Assembly: GCA_024640665.1 (NCBI GenBank)
Contig: JAHEEO010000218.1
Span: forward strand, 1-5,149
DNA: 5,149 nucleotides
Source of the DNA: Rhodospirillales bacterium
Lineage (GTDB): Bacteria > Pseudomonadota > Gammaproteobacteria > Steroidobacterales > Rariloculaceae
Direction of reading: 5' to 3'
Part shown: positions 1-5,149 of the stretch, in pieces
Position numbering within the stretch: the first letter of the stretch is position 1
How the letters are laid out: every line of letters begins with the position of its first letter
Program-made: the position numbers and the translations under genes
Notes under the pieces: model-generated
The model's database searches: none
Seen by the model: only the letters and a program-made list of their open reading frames with translations
What the model was told of the DNA's origin: nothing

Positions 1-1011
1 GCTGAATTCGTGGGCGCCATGAGAAATCCATGCCTGCAGATTCGAAGTCCAGGTGATCAGCGCCTCGCCGTCCCAGAACCCAATCGTATTACCGAGCCAC
101 TGCGGGACATCCGGTCCCAGCCTGGGAACGAGGCCATCCTCGTTGAACTCCCGGCCGATATGAATCTGTGTGACTAAAGTCTTTGCCGCATTGCGAATGT
201 CGAGAATGAGGTTCGGTGTCATTACCAGGTTGACGCTCCCACCGCCATACTGTGCGAGGCGCCGCATGAAACCTTCCGGCCAGCAATACGAGCCCGGCCA
301 TTGCGCGGCGTTGCTGCCGGCATAGTGATACATCTGTTGCACGAAACGCCGTTGATACTCTGGCTTCAGCAGCGACAAATAAGTCGGTATCTGGAGGATA
401 GCGCCATTAAACCAGGTTGCGGTCTTAGCGCGTTCGCGCAAATAGCGGCCATTCCAATTCGGCAAAGTCGCTTGCGTGTATATCGTCGGACCGCCTCTTG
501 TGCGCGCTTCTTCGAGCAACGCTGTGTAGTGGGCCTTTGCTGTCGCAAACTCGTAGGGACTCAAGATTTCTTCGCGCGGATAATCGCGATCGCAATAACC
601 CCAAGCTGCAGAGGCTGGGGGGTTGTCGCCAATCAATGGGACTTCGTATGCTCCCCAGATTTGTTCGAGTCCGACCGGGGAGTTGCAGCGGTAGTAGCGA
701 GGGTCGAACCACAGCGCTTCATCCTTGTAGAAATCCCGCGTCGAAAAGATGTCGGTTGCCAGTGGGTCGACACCCGGCGGGGTCGCACCATCGCGTGCTG
801 CGAAAATAGGCGTATTGCCCACGGGGATTCCGGCACCTGTGAATAATCCTTTACCTTCGGAGCCGACGATGACCTGTGCCGCAACGGGGTCGCGAGCGCC
901 GCGACCGACGCTGGTTTGAGCCGCGACCGGCGCCACGGCAAGCAGGTATATGGCTACGCTGGCGATCAACGTACTGTAAGAGCGAGCCCGAATGGGGACG
1001 TTAACTGTCAT
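1..1011 (-). CDS. Secreted protein of unknown function, N-terminal part (C-terminus beyond left edge)
   Basis: The frame is open from an ATG at 1011 down to base 1, giving 337 codons without a stop, so the C-terminus lies outside the window. An AGAGG ribosome binding site (minus strand, 1026-1022) sits 10 bases before the ATG. Residues 1-31 form a Sec signal peptide: basic start (R8, R10), hydrophobic core at about 14-29, and a V-A-A site before Q32. The mature protein is rich in Trp, Tyr and Pro, with recognisable blocks: TRDFYKDEALWFDPRYYRCN (91-110), GDNPPASAAWGYCDRDYPRE (128-147), IYTQATLPNWNGRY (177-190), QWPGSYCWPEGFMRR (237-251) and IGFWDGEALITWTSN (310-324). The last block resembles the 'G.W.GD.L' segment of secreted proteins common in Acidobacteria and Proteobacteria, whose function is unknown to me. 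No catalytic motif or membrane helix after the signal is evident. It is divergent from the tannase gene with 141 bases between, so it may be co-regulated and act in the periplasm. Gene call strong; function not assigned. Confidence 0.85.
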   Translation of the reverse strand, partial: MTVNVPIRARSYSTLIASVAIYLLAVAPVAAQTSVGRGARDPVAAQVIVGSEGKGLFTGAGIPVGNTPIFAARDGATPPGVDPLATDIFSTRDFYKDEALWFDPRYYRCNSPVGLEQIWGAYEVPLIGDNPPASAAWGYCDRDYPREEILSPYEFATAKAHYTALLEEARTRGGPTIYTQATLPNWNGRYLRERAKTATWFNGAILQIPTYLSLLKPEYQRRFVQQMYHYAGSNAAQWPGSYCWPEGFMRRLAQYGGGSVNLVMTPNLILDIRNAAKTLVTQIHIGREFNEDGLVPRLGPDVPQWLGNTIGFWDGEALITWTSNLQAWISHGAHEFS

Positions 1012-1050
1012 TGGCGGAGTGCCTCTACTGCTGGCGCTGTTGCGCGGATC

Positions 1051-1056
1051 AGTATA
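1051..1056 (-). promoter_or_regulatory. Candidate -10 box for the secreted unknown gene
   Basis: Read on the minus strand, these bases are TATACT, five of six matches to the sigma-70 -10 consensus. Transcription would start at about 1044 and leave an untranslated leader of roughly 33 bases before the ATG at 1011. No good -35 box lies at 16-18 bases (the 17-base position reads TCGCCG), so the promoter may need an activator. A short palindrome (1057-1071) directly abuts this box on its upstream side. Confidence 0.3.
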
Positions 1057-1103
1057 CGCGACACCGTCGCGCTCGGCGATTGACAGGCACTCGTCGCGAG
1101 CGG
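1057..1103. promoter_or_regulatory. Operator-like short palindromes and direct repeat in the divergent promoter region
   Basis: Two small dyads are visible: CGCGAC-ACC-GTCGCG at 1057-1071 and CTCG-TCG-CGAG at 1090-1100. They share a 12-base direct repeat, CGTCGCGCTCGG (1065-1076) and CGTCGCGAGCGG (1092-1103), with 10 of 12 bases identical and starts 27 bases apart. The first dyad touches the minus-strand TATACT box, and the second lies between the plus-strand -35 and -10 candidates. That is where a regulator of both genes would be expected. GC-rich DNA produces short dyads by chance, so this is suggestive only. Confidence 0.25.
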
Positions 1104-1109
1104 TTGAAT
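1080..1109 (+). promoter_or_regulatory. Candidate sigma-70 promoter for the tannase gene
   Basis: A perfect -35 hexamer, TTGACA, occurs at 1080-1085. Eighteen bases later TTGAAT (1104-1109) matches four of six -10 positions. The predicted start, near 1116, gives a leader of about 36 bases before the ATG at 1153, enough to include the AGAGG ribosome binding site at 1141-1145. The -35 box is convincing; the -10 is weak. Confidence 0.4.
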
Positions 1110-1152
1110 ACAGCAATTCCCAAGCTTAAACGATTCCAATAGAGGCCCGCTG

Positions 1153-2757
1153 ATGATGAAACCCAAGACTTGCTCGTCGTGTCTAAAGTTGGCCGCGACG
1201 ACGCTGCTCGCGTCTCTTGCATTCTCAGTCCAGGCGCAACCGTTCACAAACGCGGATGACTCGCGCGTCGGTTACTCGACCGGCCACATCGCCGCAAACA
1301 ACGATTGCGCGGTCATTGCGAATATGGATTTTCACGATGTCGTGCAGATTACAGCTTCCAGCATACCTGCTGCTGGAAGCGTGCCGGCACACTGTCGCGT
1401 CAGCGGAGTAATAGACCCCGAGGTCGCATTCGAAGTTAATTTACCGGCTGCTTGGAACGGCCGCTTTTATATGATCGGCAACGGTGGTCTTGCCGGGCAA
1501 CGGCCCGACGACCCACGCCGCGTCGGTGAACGCGGCGCGGCACTGCAGCATGGGTTTGCCATTGCGAGCACCAACACCGGGCACGACGGCCAACTCGAGC
1601 CGCAAGGCACATTCGTGTTGAGCAATCCGCAGAAGGCTGTCGATTATGCCTACCGGGCCGTCCATCTCACCGCTGTCACGGCAAAGGAAATCGCCAATCG
1701 GCATTATGGACAGCCAGCGGCATACTCCTACTGGAATTCATGTTCAAACGGCGGGCGCCAAGGGATGCTCGAAGCGCAACGGTATCCCGAAGACTTCGAC
1801 GGCATCGTCGCGAACGCACCCTGGGTTGACCAAACGGGCTTCATTATTGGCGCGCTCTGGAATCAACGCGTGCTGACGGAAACGCCGGTAACGGCGGAAA
1901 AGATCGCCCTCGTCGCAGAACACGTCATGCAGCAGTGTGACGCTGTCGATGGGCTCAGCGACGGCCTGATCGACGATCCGCGCAACTGTGCGTTTAATGT
2001 CGCAACAGACGTGCCCAGTTGCCCTGCCGGTACCGACTTGGGCACTTGCCTAACAGCCGCTCAGGCGGGCGCCATTCAAAAGGTCTACGAAGGGCCACGC
2101 AGTGGTGACCGGCAGCTCTTCCCAGGCTTCATGCTCGGAAGTGAAGCGCTCGTCATTGGACCGAGCGGCACAGCAACGAGTGGCTGGATGAATCTCATCG
2201 TTCCCGCACAGCCCGGATCTTCGCCGGCGGACTTCGGTCTTGCCGACGCGGCCATGCGATATCTTGTCTTCGATCCACCGCAACCGGATTATGACTTTCG
2301 CGACTTTGACTTCGATCGGGACACCGAACTACTCGATCGCTGGGGCAGGCTCGCAAATGCGACGGATGCCGACTTAAGCGAGTTCCGCGCGCGCGGCGGC
2401 AAAGTTATCATGACTTACGGTTGGGCCGACTCGATTCTTCAGCCGCTGATGGGTGCGGAATATTACGAACGCGCCGCCGCAGCTAACGCGCCCGACAGCA
2501 CCAATTTCCTGCGGCTTTTTATGGTTCCCGGAATGGCACATTGCGGCGGTGGCGTCGGCCCGGATCGCAATGACGCAGTCACTGCAATTATCGATTGGGT
2601 CGAAGCAGGTATCGCGCCAGACGTCTTGATCGCCAACAAGGTTGCCGATGGCGTGACGACGCAGTCGCGACCACTGTGCCCATATCCTCAAGTCGCTCGC
2701 TATAAAGGCGAAGGCAGCACAAACGACGCTGCAAGCTTCGAGTGTCGTCTGCCTTAA
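1153..2757 (+). CDS. Secreted tannase/feruloyl esterase family alpha/beta hydrolase
   Basis: A complete 534-residue serine esterase of the tannase/feruloyl esterase family, which cleaves ester bonds to phenolic or aromatic acids (gallate, ferulate or related esters; MHETase belongs here too). An AGAGG at 1141-1145 lies 7 bases before the ATG; a second ATG follows at once and cannot be excluded. Residues 1-28 are a Sec signal peptide (V-Q-A before Q29), so the enzyme acts in the periplasm or outside. The catalytic triad is Ser198 in C-S-N-G-G, Asp426 in GWAD, and His463 in MAHC. Cys197 and Cys464 flank Ser and His as in the family CS-D-HC motif. The lid domain (about 199-425) carries the calcium loop between Cys262 and Cys279, with D263, D266 and D270. 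The ten mature cysteines fit five pairs: 52-81, 197-464, 262-279, 290-299 and 509-531, the layout of solved family members. Length is normal. Family assignment is near certain; the substrate cannot be read, as the lid residues that define specificity vary. Confidence 0.96.
   Translation: MMKPKTCSSCLKLAATTLLASLAFSVQAQPFTNADDSRVGYSTGHIAANNDCAVIANMDFHDVVQITASSIPAAGSVPAHCRVSGVIDPEVAFEVNLPAAWNGRFYMIGNGGLAGQRPDDPRRVGERGAALQHGFAIASTNTGHDGQLEPQGTFVLSNPQKAVDYAYRAVHLTAVTAKEIANRHYGQPAAYSYWNSCSNGGRQGMLEAQRYPEDFDGIVANAPWVDQTGFIIGALWNQRVLTETPVTAEKIALVAEHVMQQCDAVDGLSDGLIDDPRNCAFNVATDVPSCPAGTDLGTCLTAAQAGAIQKVYEGPRSGDRQLFPGFMLGSEALVIGPSGTATSGWMNLIVPAQPGSSPADFGLADAAMRYLVFDPPQPDYDFRDFDFDRDTELLDRWGRLANATDADLSEFRARGGKVIMTYGWADSILQPLMGAEYYERAAAANAPDSTNFLRLFMVPGMAHCGGGVGPDRNDAVTAIIDWVEAGIAPDVLIANKVADGVTTQSRPLCPYPQVARYKGEGSTNDAASFECRLP
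1354..1380 (+). repeat. Perfect 10-bp inverted repeat (stem-loop) inside the tannase coding region
   Basis: GCTTCCAGCA (1354-1363) and TGCTGGAAGC (1371-1380) are exact reverse complements separated by a 7-base loop, TACCTGC. The structure lies in frame and spans exactly nine codons, residues 68-76 (ASSIPAAGS), about 200 bases into the gene. The mRNA would form a stable hairpin; no T-run follows, so it is not an intrinsic terminator. It may affect translation or mRNA stability, or simply be chance. Confidence 0.7.
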
Positions 2758-2837
2758 GGGATTCTGCTAGTGCACATGAGCGGGGCGCACTAAGCGGGAC
2801 AGTTTGCTGGCCTGCCTGCTGGGGCTAGTTTGCGGCA

Positions 2838-2861
2838 GCCCGCGCCGGGATCGCGCCGGGC
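2838..2861. terminator. GC-rich stem-loop between convergent genes, possible transcription end
   Basis: GCCC-GCGC (2838-2845) can pair with GCGC-GGGC (2853-2861) around a 7-base loop, with one bulged C at 2857. That gives eight GC pairs, usable on either strand. It lies 15 bases beyond the amidohydrolase stop and 80 bases beyond the tannase stop. Neither side is followed by a T-run, so it lacks half of an intrinsic terminator. A weaker dyad, TAGTGC/GCACTA with a 13-base loop, lies at 2768-2792. The rest of the 119-base gap shows nothing else. Confidence 0.3.
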
Positions 2862-2876
2862 GGACCGTTGCGTGTG

Positions 2877-4262
2877 TCAGTCGTCGCTGCGCGTCAGAAT
2901 CCACTTCGGAATTACGCCGGCGTTGGATAGCAGATGGTCGCGCGCATTGTCGAGACGGTTCAGCAACCGCGGCATATCGATCCGGGTGAGGCGACCGTTT
3001 TGTTTCAAAACCTTGCCTGCGACGAACACAGTGTCGACGTTGGATGTATCGGCAGAAATCACAACTGTTGCGACCGGATCGACGACCGGCGCAACGTTTA
3101 CCTGGTCGGTGCTGAGCAGGATGATGTCGGCCTGTTTGCCCGGCGTAATTGAGCCGATCTTATGATCGAGCGCGCATGCGCGGGCACCGTCGATTGTTGC
3201 GAATTCTAAAACGTCGCGATGCGTCAAAGAAGGCGCGAAGGCGATATCGGGCGTTTCTGTGAATGCAAGGATCCGTTCTTGGACCAGCGCTGTGCGCATC
3301 TGCGTAAACATCTCGCCCGGCACACTCGATACCACGTCAATAGAAAGCGACGGACGCACACCCCGGGCGACGAGCCTGCCCGTTGGTGGCACACCGTGTC
3401 CCATAAGCATTTCTACATAAGGTGCGACAGATGCCGTTCCGCCGGATTTCGCAATTAGATCGAGTTCTTCGTCCGTGGAATCGGTACAGTGAATGTAAGT
3501 TGTGTCTGGCCCCAGCAAGCCGAGTTCGTGCAAAGAAAGCACATGATTCACATGCACGCCAGTGAGTCGCATGCCCACGTGGACGCTGATACGAATGCCG
3601 AGATCGCGCGCGAGCTCCCAGTCATGCTTCGCAACTTCCGGAGTCGTATTGCCCGGCGCGCGAGCCGCGAGCGCAAGCGTCAATAATTGATCGTCCGACT
3701 GAAAGTACTCCTTGCGAATGCGCCGAATGTCCTCCGGATGTTTCTTGGAACTGTAAGACCACCATTCATTGCCGACCGGCACGCCGTGCGCATAGATTGC
3801 ACGAATTCCAGCCTCATCGAGACCGTGAACCGCTGCGTCGGAGTGCTCCGGCGTATTGTTGACATGCGACCAATCAAGCAGCGTCGTGATGCCTGCATTA
3901 ACGGCCTCCAAGGCACCCATCAAGTTGGCGATATAGACGTCTTCGGCGCGATATTGAATGCCGATATTGTTGAGCATGCCGGAGAAGTATTGGTCGAGCG
4001 TGCAGCTTGGTAACACACCGCGTACGGGAGTTTGCCAAGTGTGGCGATGAGTATCGACAAAGCCAGGCATCACGATGCGATTGCGCGCGTCAATGACGTT
4101 CGCACGCGAACTGACCTCTAAATTTGGGCCGACAGCCACAATTTTTTCGCCGTCAATCACCACATCGGTGTGTGGTAGATCGCCGAGTTCCCGGTCCATG
4201 GTGAGTACGTAGCCACCTTTGATTAGTGTGGTTTGGTCGTTGTATATCTTGCCGCCGATCAT
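2877..4262 (-). CDS. Amidohydrolase of the TRZ/ATZ (SsnA-like, COG0402 type) family with altered active site
   Basis: A complete 461-residue metal-dependent hydrolase with the composite fold of this superfamily: an N-terminal beta-sandwich strand set (LIKGGYVLTMD, 13-23), PGFVDTHRH entering the barrel, and a C-terminal closing sandwich with GSITPGKQADIILL (370-383). Expected metal ligands are H72 and H74 (H-R-H), H228 and D309; H258 (in IHCTD) fits the proton-relay His. Relatives are deaminases or dechlorinases of purines, pyrimidines, triazines and thioadenosines. Here the usual HxxE reads H228-V-G-M231, so the catalytic Glu is replaced. The usual HNPxSN block also reads VAPYVE (279-284). 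Substrate is therefore unknown. There is no signal peptide, so it is cytoplasmic. I chose the ATG at 4262 because family similarity starts just after it and AGAGAAGG lies directly upstream (4273-4266, a tight 3-base gap). An ATG at 4451 would add 63 residues of unrelated sequence. It converges on the tannase and diverges from the amidase. Confidence 0.93.
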   Translation of the reverse strand: MIGGKIYNDQTTLIKGGYVLTMDRELGDLPHTDVVIDGEKIVAVGPNLEVSSRANVIDARNRIVMPGFVDTHRHTWQTPVRGVLPSCTLDQYFSGMLNNIGIQYRAEDVYIANLMGALEAVNAGITTLLDWSHVNNTPEHSDAAVHGLDEAGIRAIYAHGVPVGNEWWSYSSKKHPEDIRRIRKEYFQSDDQLLTLALAARAPGNTTPEVAKHDWELARDLGIRISVHVGMRLTGVHVNHVLSLHELGLLGPDTTYIHCTDSTDEELDLIAKSGGTASVAPYVEMLMGHGVPPTGRLVARGVRPSLSIDVVSSVPGEMFTQMRTALVQERILAFTETPDIAFAPSLTHRDVLEFATIDGARACALDHKIGSITPGKQADIILLSTDQVNVAPVVDPVATVVISADTSNVDTVFVAGKVLKQNGRLTRIDMPRLLNRLDNARDHLLSNAGVIPKWILTRSDD

Positions 4263-4576
4263 GAGCCTTCTCTTTATTCTTGCGTAACGATTGCCGTGCG
4301 AAGACGCAGATCGCCCAAAAATGGGGGTAATGGTTACTTCAGTGGCACGGGAGCGTTGGTGATCCGCGGCTCGGGCGAACTTTAGCACAATCTCCCGGAA
4401 GCTCATCGAACCCAACGTCTGGACGGCGGGTTTCGCCAAATGTCGAACCAAACAGTATCATCAGCAAAATACAGGCAATGCTGACTTCGGCGCCGATGAA
4501 CGACAGCAAGCCATAAGTCGTTCCGGCAACGGGCGGGAGAAGAAATGAATCACCGAGTTCAGTCCGAGGCATTCAA
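4263..4576. other. 314-base divergent intergenic region between amidohydrolase and amidase
   Basis: This gap separates two divergent start codons, so it should hold both promoters. It contains the amidohydrolase ribosome binding site (4266-4273, minus) and the amidase site GAGG (4566-4569, plus). A TATCAT at 4456-4461 on the plus strand could be a -10 box, but no matching -35 lies upstream. I found no strong sigma-70 pair on either strand and no long palindrome. Most of the gap is occupied by a short minus-strand frame (4339-4572), described separately. It is longer than the other gaps here, consistent with decayed coding sequence. Confidence 0.6.
4339..4572 (-). pseudogene. Possible remnant of a membrane transporter C-terminus (77-codon frame)
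   Basis: The frame runs from an ATG directly after a TGA to a TGA stop at 4339. It encodes one clear hydrophobic segment at residues 20-42 (Y20-GLLSFIGAEV ... ILLMIL-F41-G), followed by FGETRRPDVGFDEL (45-58). A final transmembrane helix followed by an E-T-R/K motif and an acidic E-E-L-like end is typical of major facilitator superfamily transporters. The resemblance is my reading, not a database match. No ribosome binding site precedes the ATG, the frame is far too short for a transporter, and its upstream end abuts the amidase gene. If real, it is a truncated leftover. It could equally be a chance hydrophobic frame, or a small single-pass protein upstream of the amidohydrolase. Confidence 0.2.
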
Positions 4577-5149
4577 ATGAATAGTCGCCGGCAGTTCCTG
4601 AATAGCGGCGTGGCCGCGACTGCACTGTGTGCGTCGCAGCGGGCGCTCGCGCAGCTTTCTAGTGACCTGACCGAGCTATCCGTCGCAGATGCAGCGGTCT
4701 TGATTCGCTCGAGAGCGCTATCACCGGTGGAGCTCACTCGGGCCTATCTCTCGCGCATCGAACGCTTCAATGATCGTATCAATGCCTACATTACCGTCAC
4801 TGCGGCGCTTGCGCTCGAACAGGCCGAGCGGCTCGAGGCCGAGTTGGCGCGAGGGCGTTGGCGCGGTCCTTTGCATGGCATTCCCATTGCGCTCAAAGAC
4901 AACATGGACACGGCGGGCATATTGACTACAGCGGCAAGCGCAGTATTCGAGAATCGCGTGCCCGCCCGCGATGCCATGGTTTACCAGCGGCTTAAGCAAG
5001 CGGGTGCGGTGCTGCTCGGCAAGCTCAACATGCACGAGTTCGCCTATGGCGGCACATCCGCCATCACGCATTATGGCCCGGTGCACAATCCCTGGAATCT
5101 CGACTACATTCCCGGCGGTTCCTCCGGCGGCTCAGCCGCCGCCGTGTCG
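4577..5149 (+). CDS. Tat-exported amidase-signature family enzyme, N-terminal part (C-terminus beyond right edge)
   Basis: The ATG at 4577 opens a frame of 191 codons to the right edge. GAGG at 4566-4569 sits 7 bases before it. Residues 1-25 form a Tat signal peptide with the twin-arginine motif S-R-R-Q-F-L (3-8), a short hydrophobic stretch and A-L-A before Q26, so the enzyme is exported folded to the periplasm. The body follows the amidase signature family: a helical start (SVADAAVLIRSRALSPVELT, 35-54), then GIPIALKDNMDTAG with catalytic Lys107, LGKLNMHEFAYGGTS (147-161), and PGGSSGGSAAAVS with the cis-Ser at Ser182. The nucleophile serine normally lies about 24 residues further on and is outside the window, so activity cannot be confirmed. 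The family hydrolyses carboxamides to acid plus amine or ammonia. The Tat signal argues against the tRNA amidotransferase subunit GatA, which is cytoplasmic. It is divergent from the amidohydrolase. Confidence 0.93.
   Translation, partial: MNSRRQFLNSGVAATALCASQRALAQLSSDLTELSVADAAVLIRSRALSPVELTRAYLSRIERFNDRINAYITVTAALALEQAERLEAELARGRWRGPLHGIPIALKDNMDTAGILTTAASAVFENRVPARDAMVYQRLKQAGAVLLGKLNMHEFAYGGTSAITHYGPVHNPWNLDYIPGGSSGGSAAAVS

Noticed and set aside
301..846. A 181-codon plus-strand open frame
   Set aside because: It lies antisense to the secreted unknown gene, whose frame has a signal peptide, ribosome binding site and coherent protein-like composition; this one has none of these.
2768..2792. 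TAGTGC/GCACTA dyad downstream of the tannase stop as an intrinsic terminator
   Set aside because: Only six pairs with a 13-base loop and no T-run; too weak to call alone.
2804..3165. Plus-strand frames starting in the convergent gap and running into the amidohydrolase
   Set aside because: They are antisense to a well-conserved coding region, lack ribosome binding sites and have Arg-rich shadow-like translations.
4263..4451. N-terminal extension of the amidohydrolase to an ATG at 4451
   Set aside because: The extra 63 residues are Arg- and Ser-rich without family resemblance or a signal peptide, and the ATG at 4262 is just before the conserved start with a purine-rich site upstream.
4721..5086. 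A 121-codon minus-strand frame
   Set aside because: It is antisense to the amidase, whose motifs (LKDN, GGSSGGS) firmly set the coding strand.
5126..5140. Palindrome GGCGGCT-C-AGCCGCC near the right edge
   Set aside because: It falls in the codons of the invariant amidase GGS-AAA motif, where Gly and Ala codons (GGC, GCC) produce complementarity automatically.

Overview
The window carries four protein-coding genes of a Gram-negative, probably proteobacterial, chromosome. The evidence is moderately high GC, AGAGG/GAGG-type ribosome binding sites, two Sec signal peptides ending in A-x-A-type sites, and one Tat signal peptide. The lineage is inference only; the style resembles soil or aquatic gammaproteobacteria that break down plant or xenobiotic compounds. 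No rRNA, tRNA, CRISPR array, transposase or phage gene is visible.

Layout: (1) 1-1011, minus strand, the N-terminal 337 residues of a secreted protein of unknown function, cut by the left edge. (2) 1012-1152, a compact divergent promoter region with a TTGACA box, a TATACT box and short symmetric repeats. (3) 1153-2757, plus strand, a complete secreted tannase/feruloyl-esterase family hydrolase with catalytic triad, calcium loop and five probable disulfides. (4) 2758-2876, a convergent gap with a GC-rich stem-loop. (5) 2877-4262, minus strand, a complete cytoplasmic amidohydrolase of the TRZ/ATZ (SsnA-like) type that lacks the usual catalytic Glu. (6) 4263-4576, a 314-base divergent gap containing a short minus-strand reading frame that resembles the last membrane helix and tail of a transporter. 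(7) 4577 to the right edge, plus strand, the first 191 residues of a Tat-exported amidase-signature enzyme.

The genes alternate in direction (-,+,-,+), so they form no single operon. Tannase and unknown gene 1 share one divergent control region; amidohydrolase and amidase share another. The common theme is hydrolysis: an exported esterase and an exported amidase could release acids, alcohols or amines outside the inner membrane, and a cytoplasmic metal-dependent amidohydrolase could process an imported product. That pathway is inference; no substrate can be read from the sequence. The points most worth a second look are the uncharacterised secreted family next to the tannase, the altered active site of the amidohydrolase, and the possible transporter remnant.
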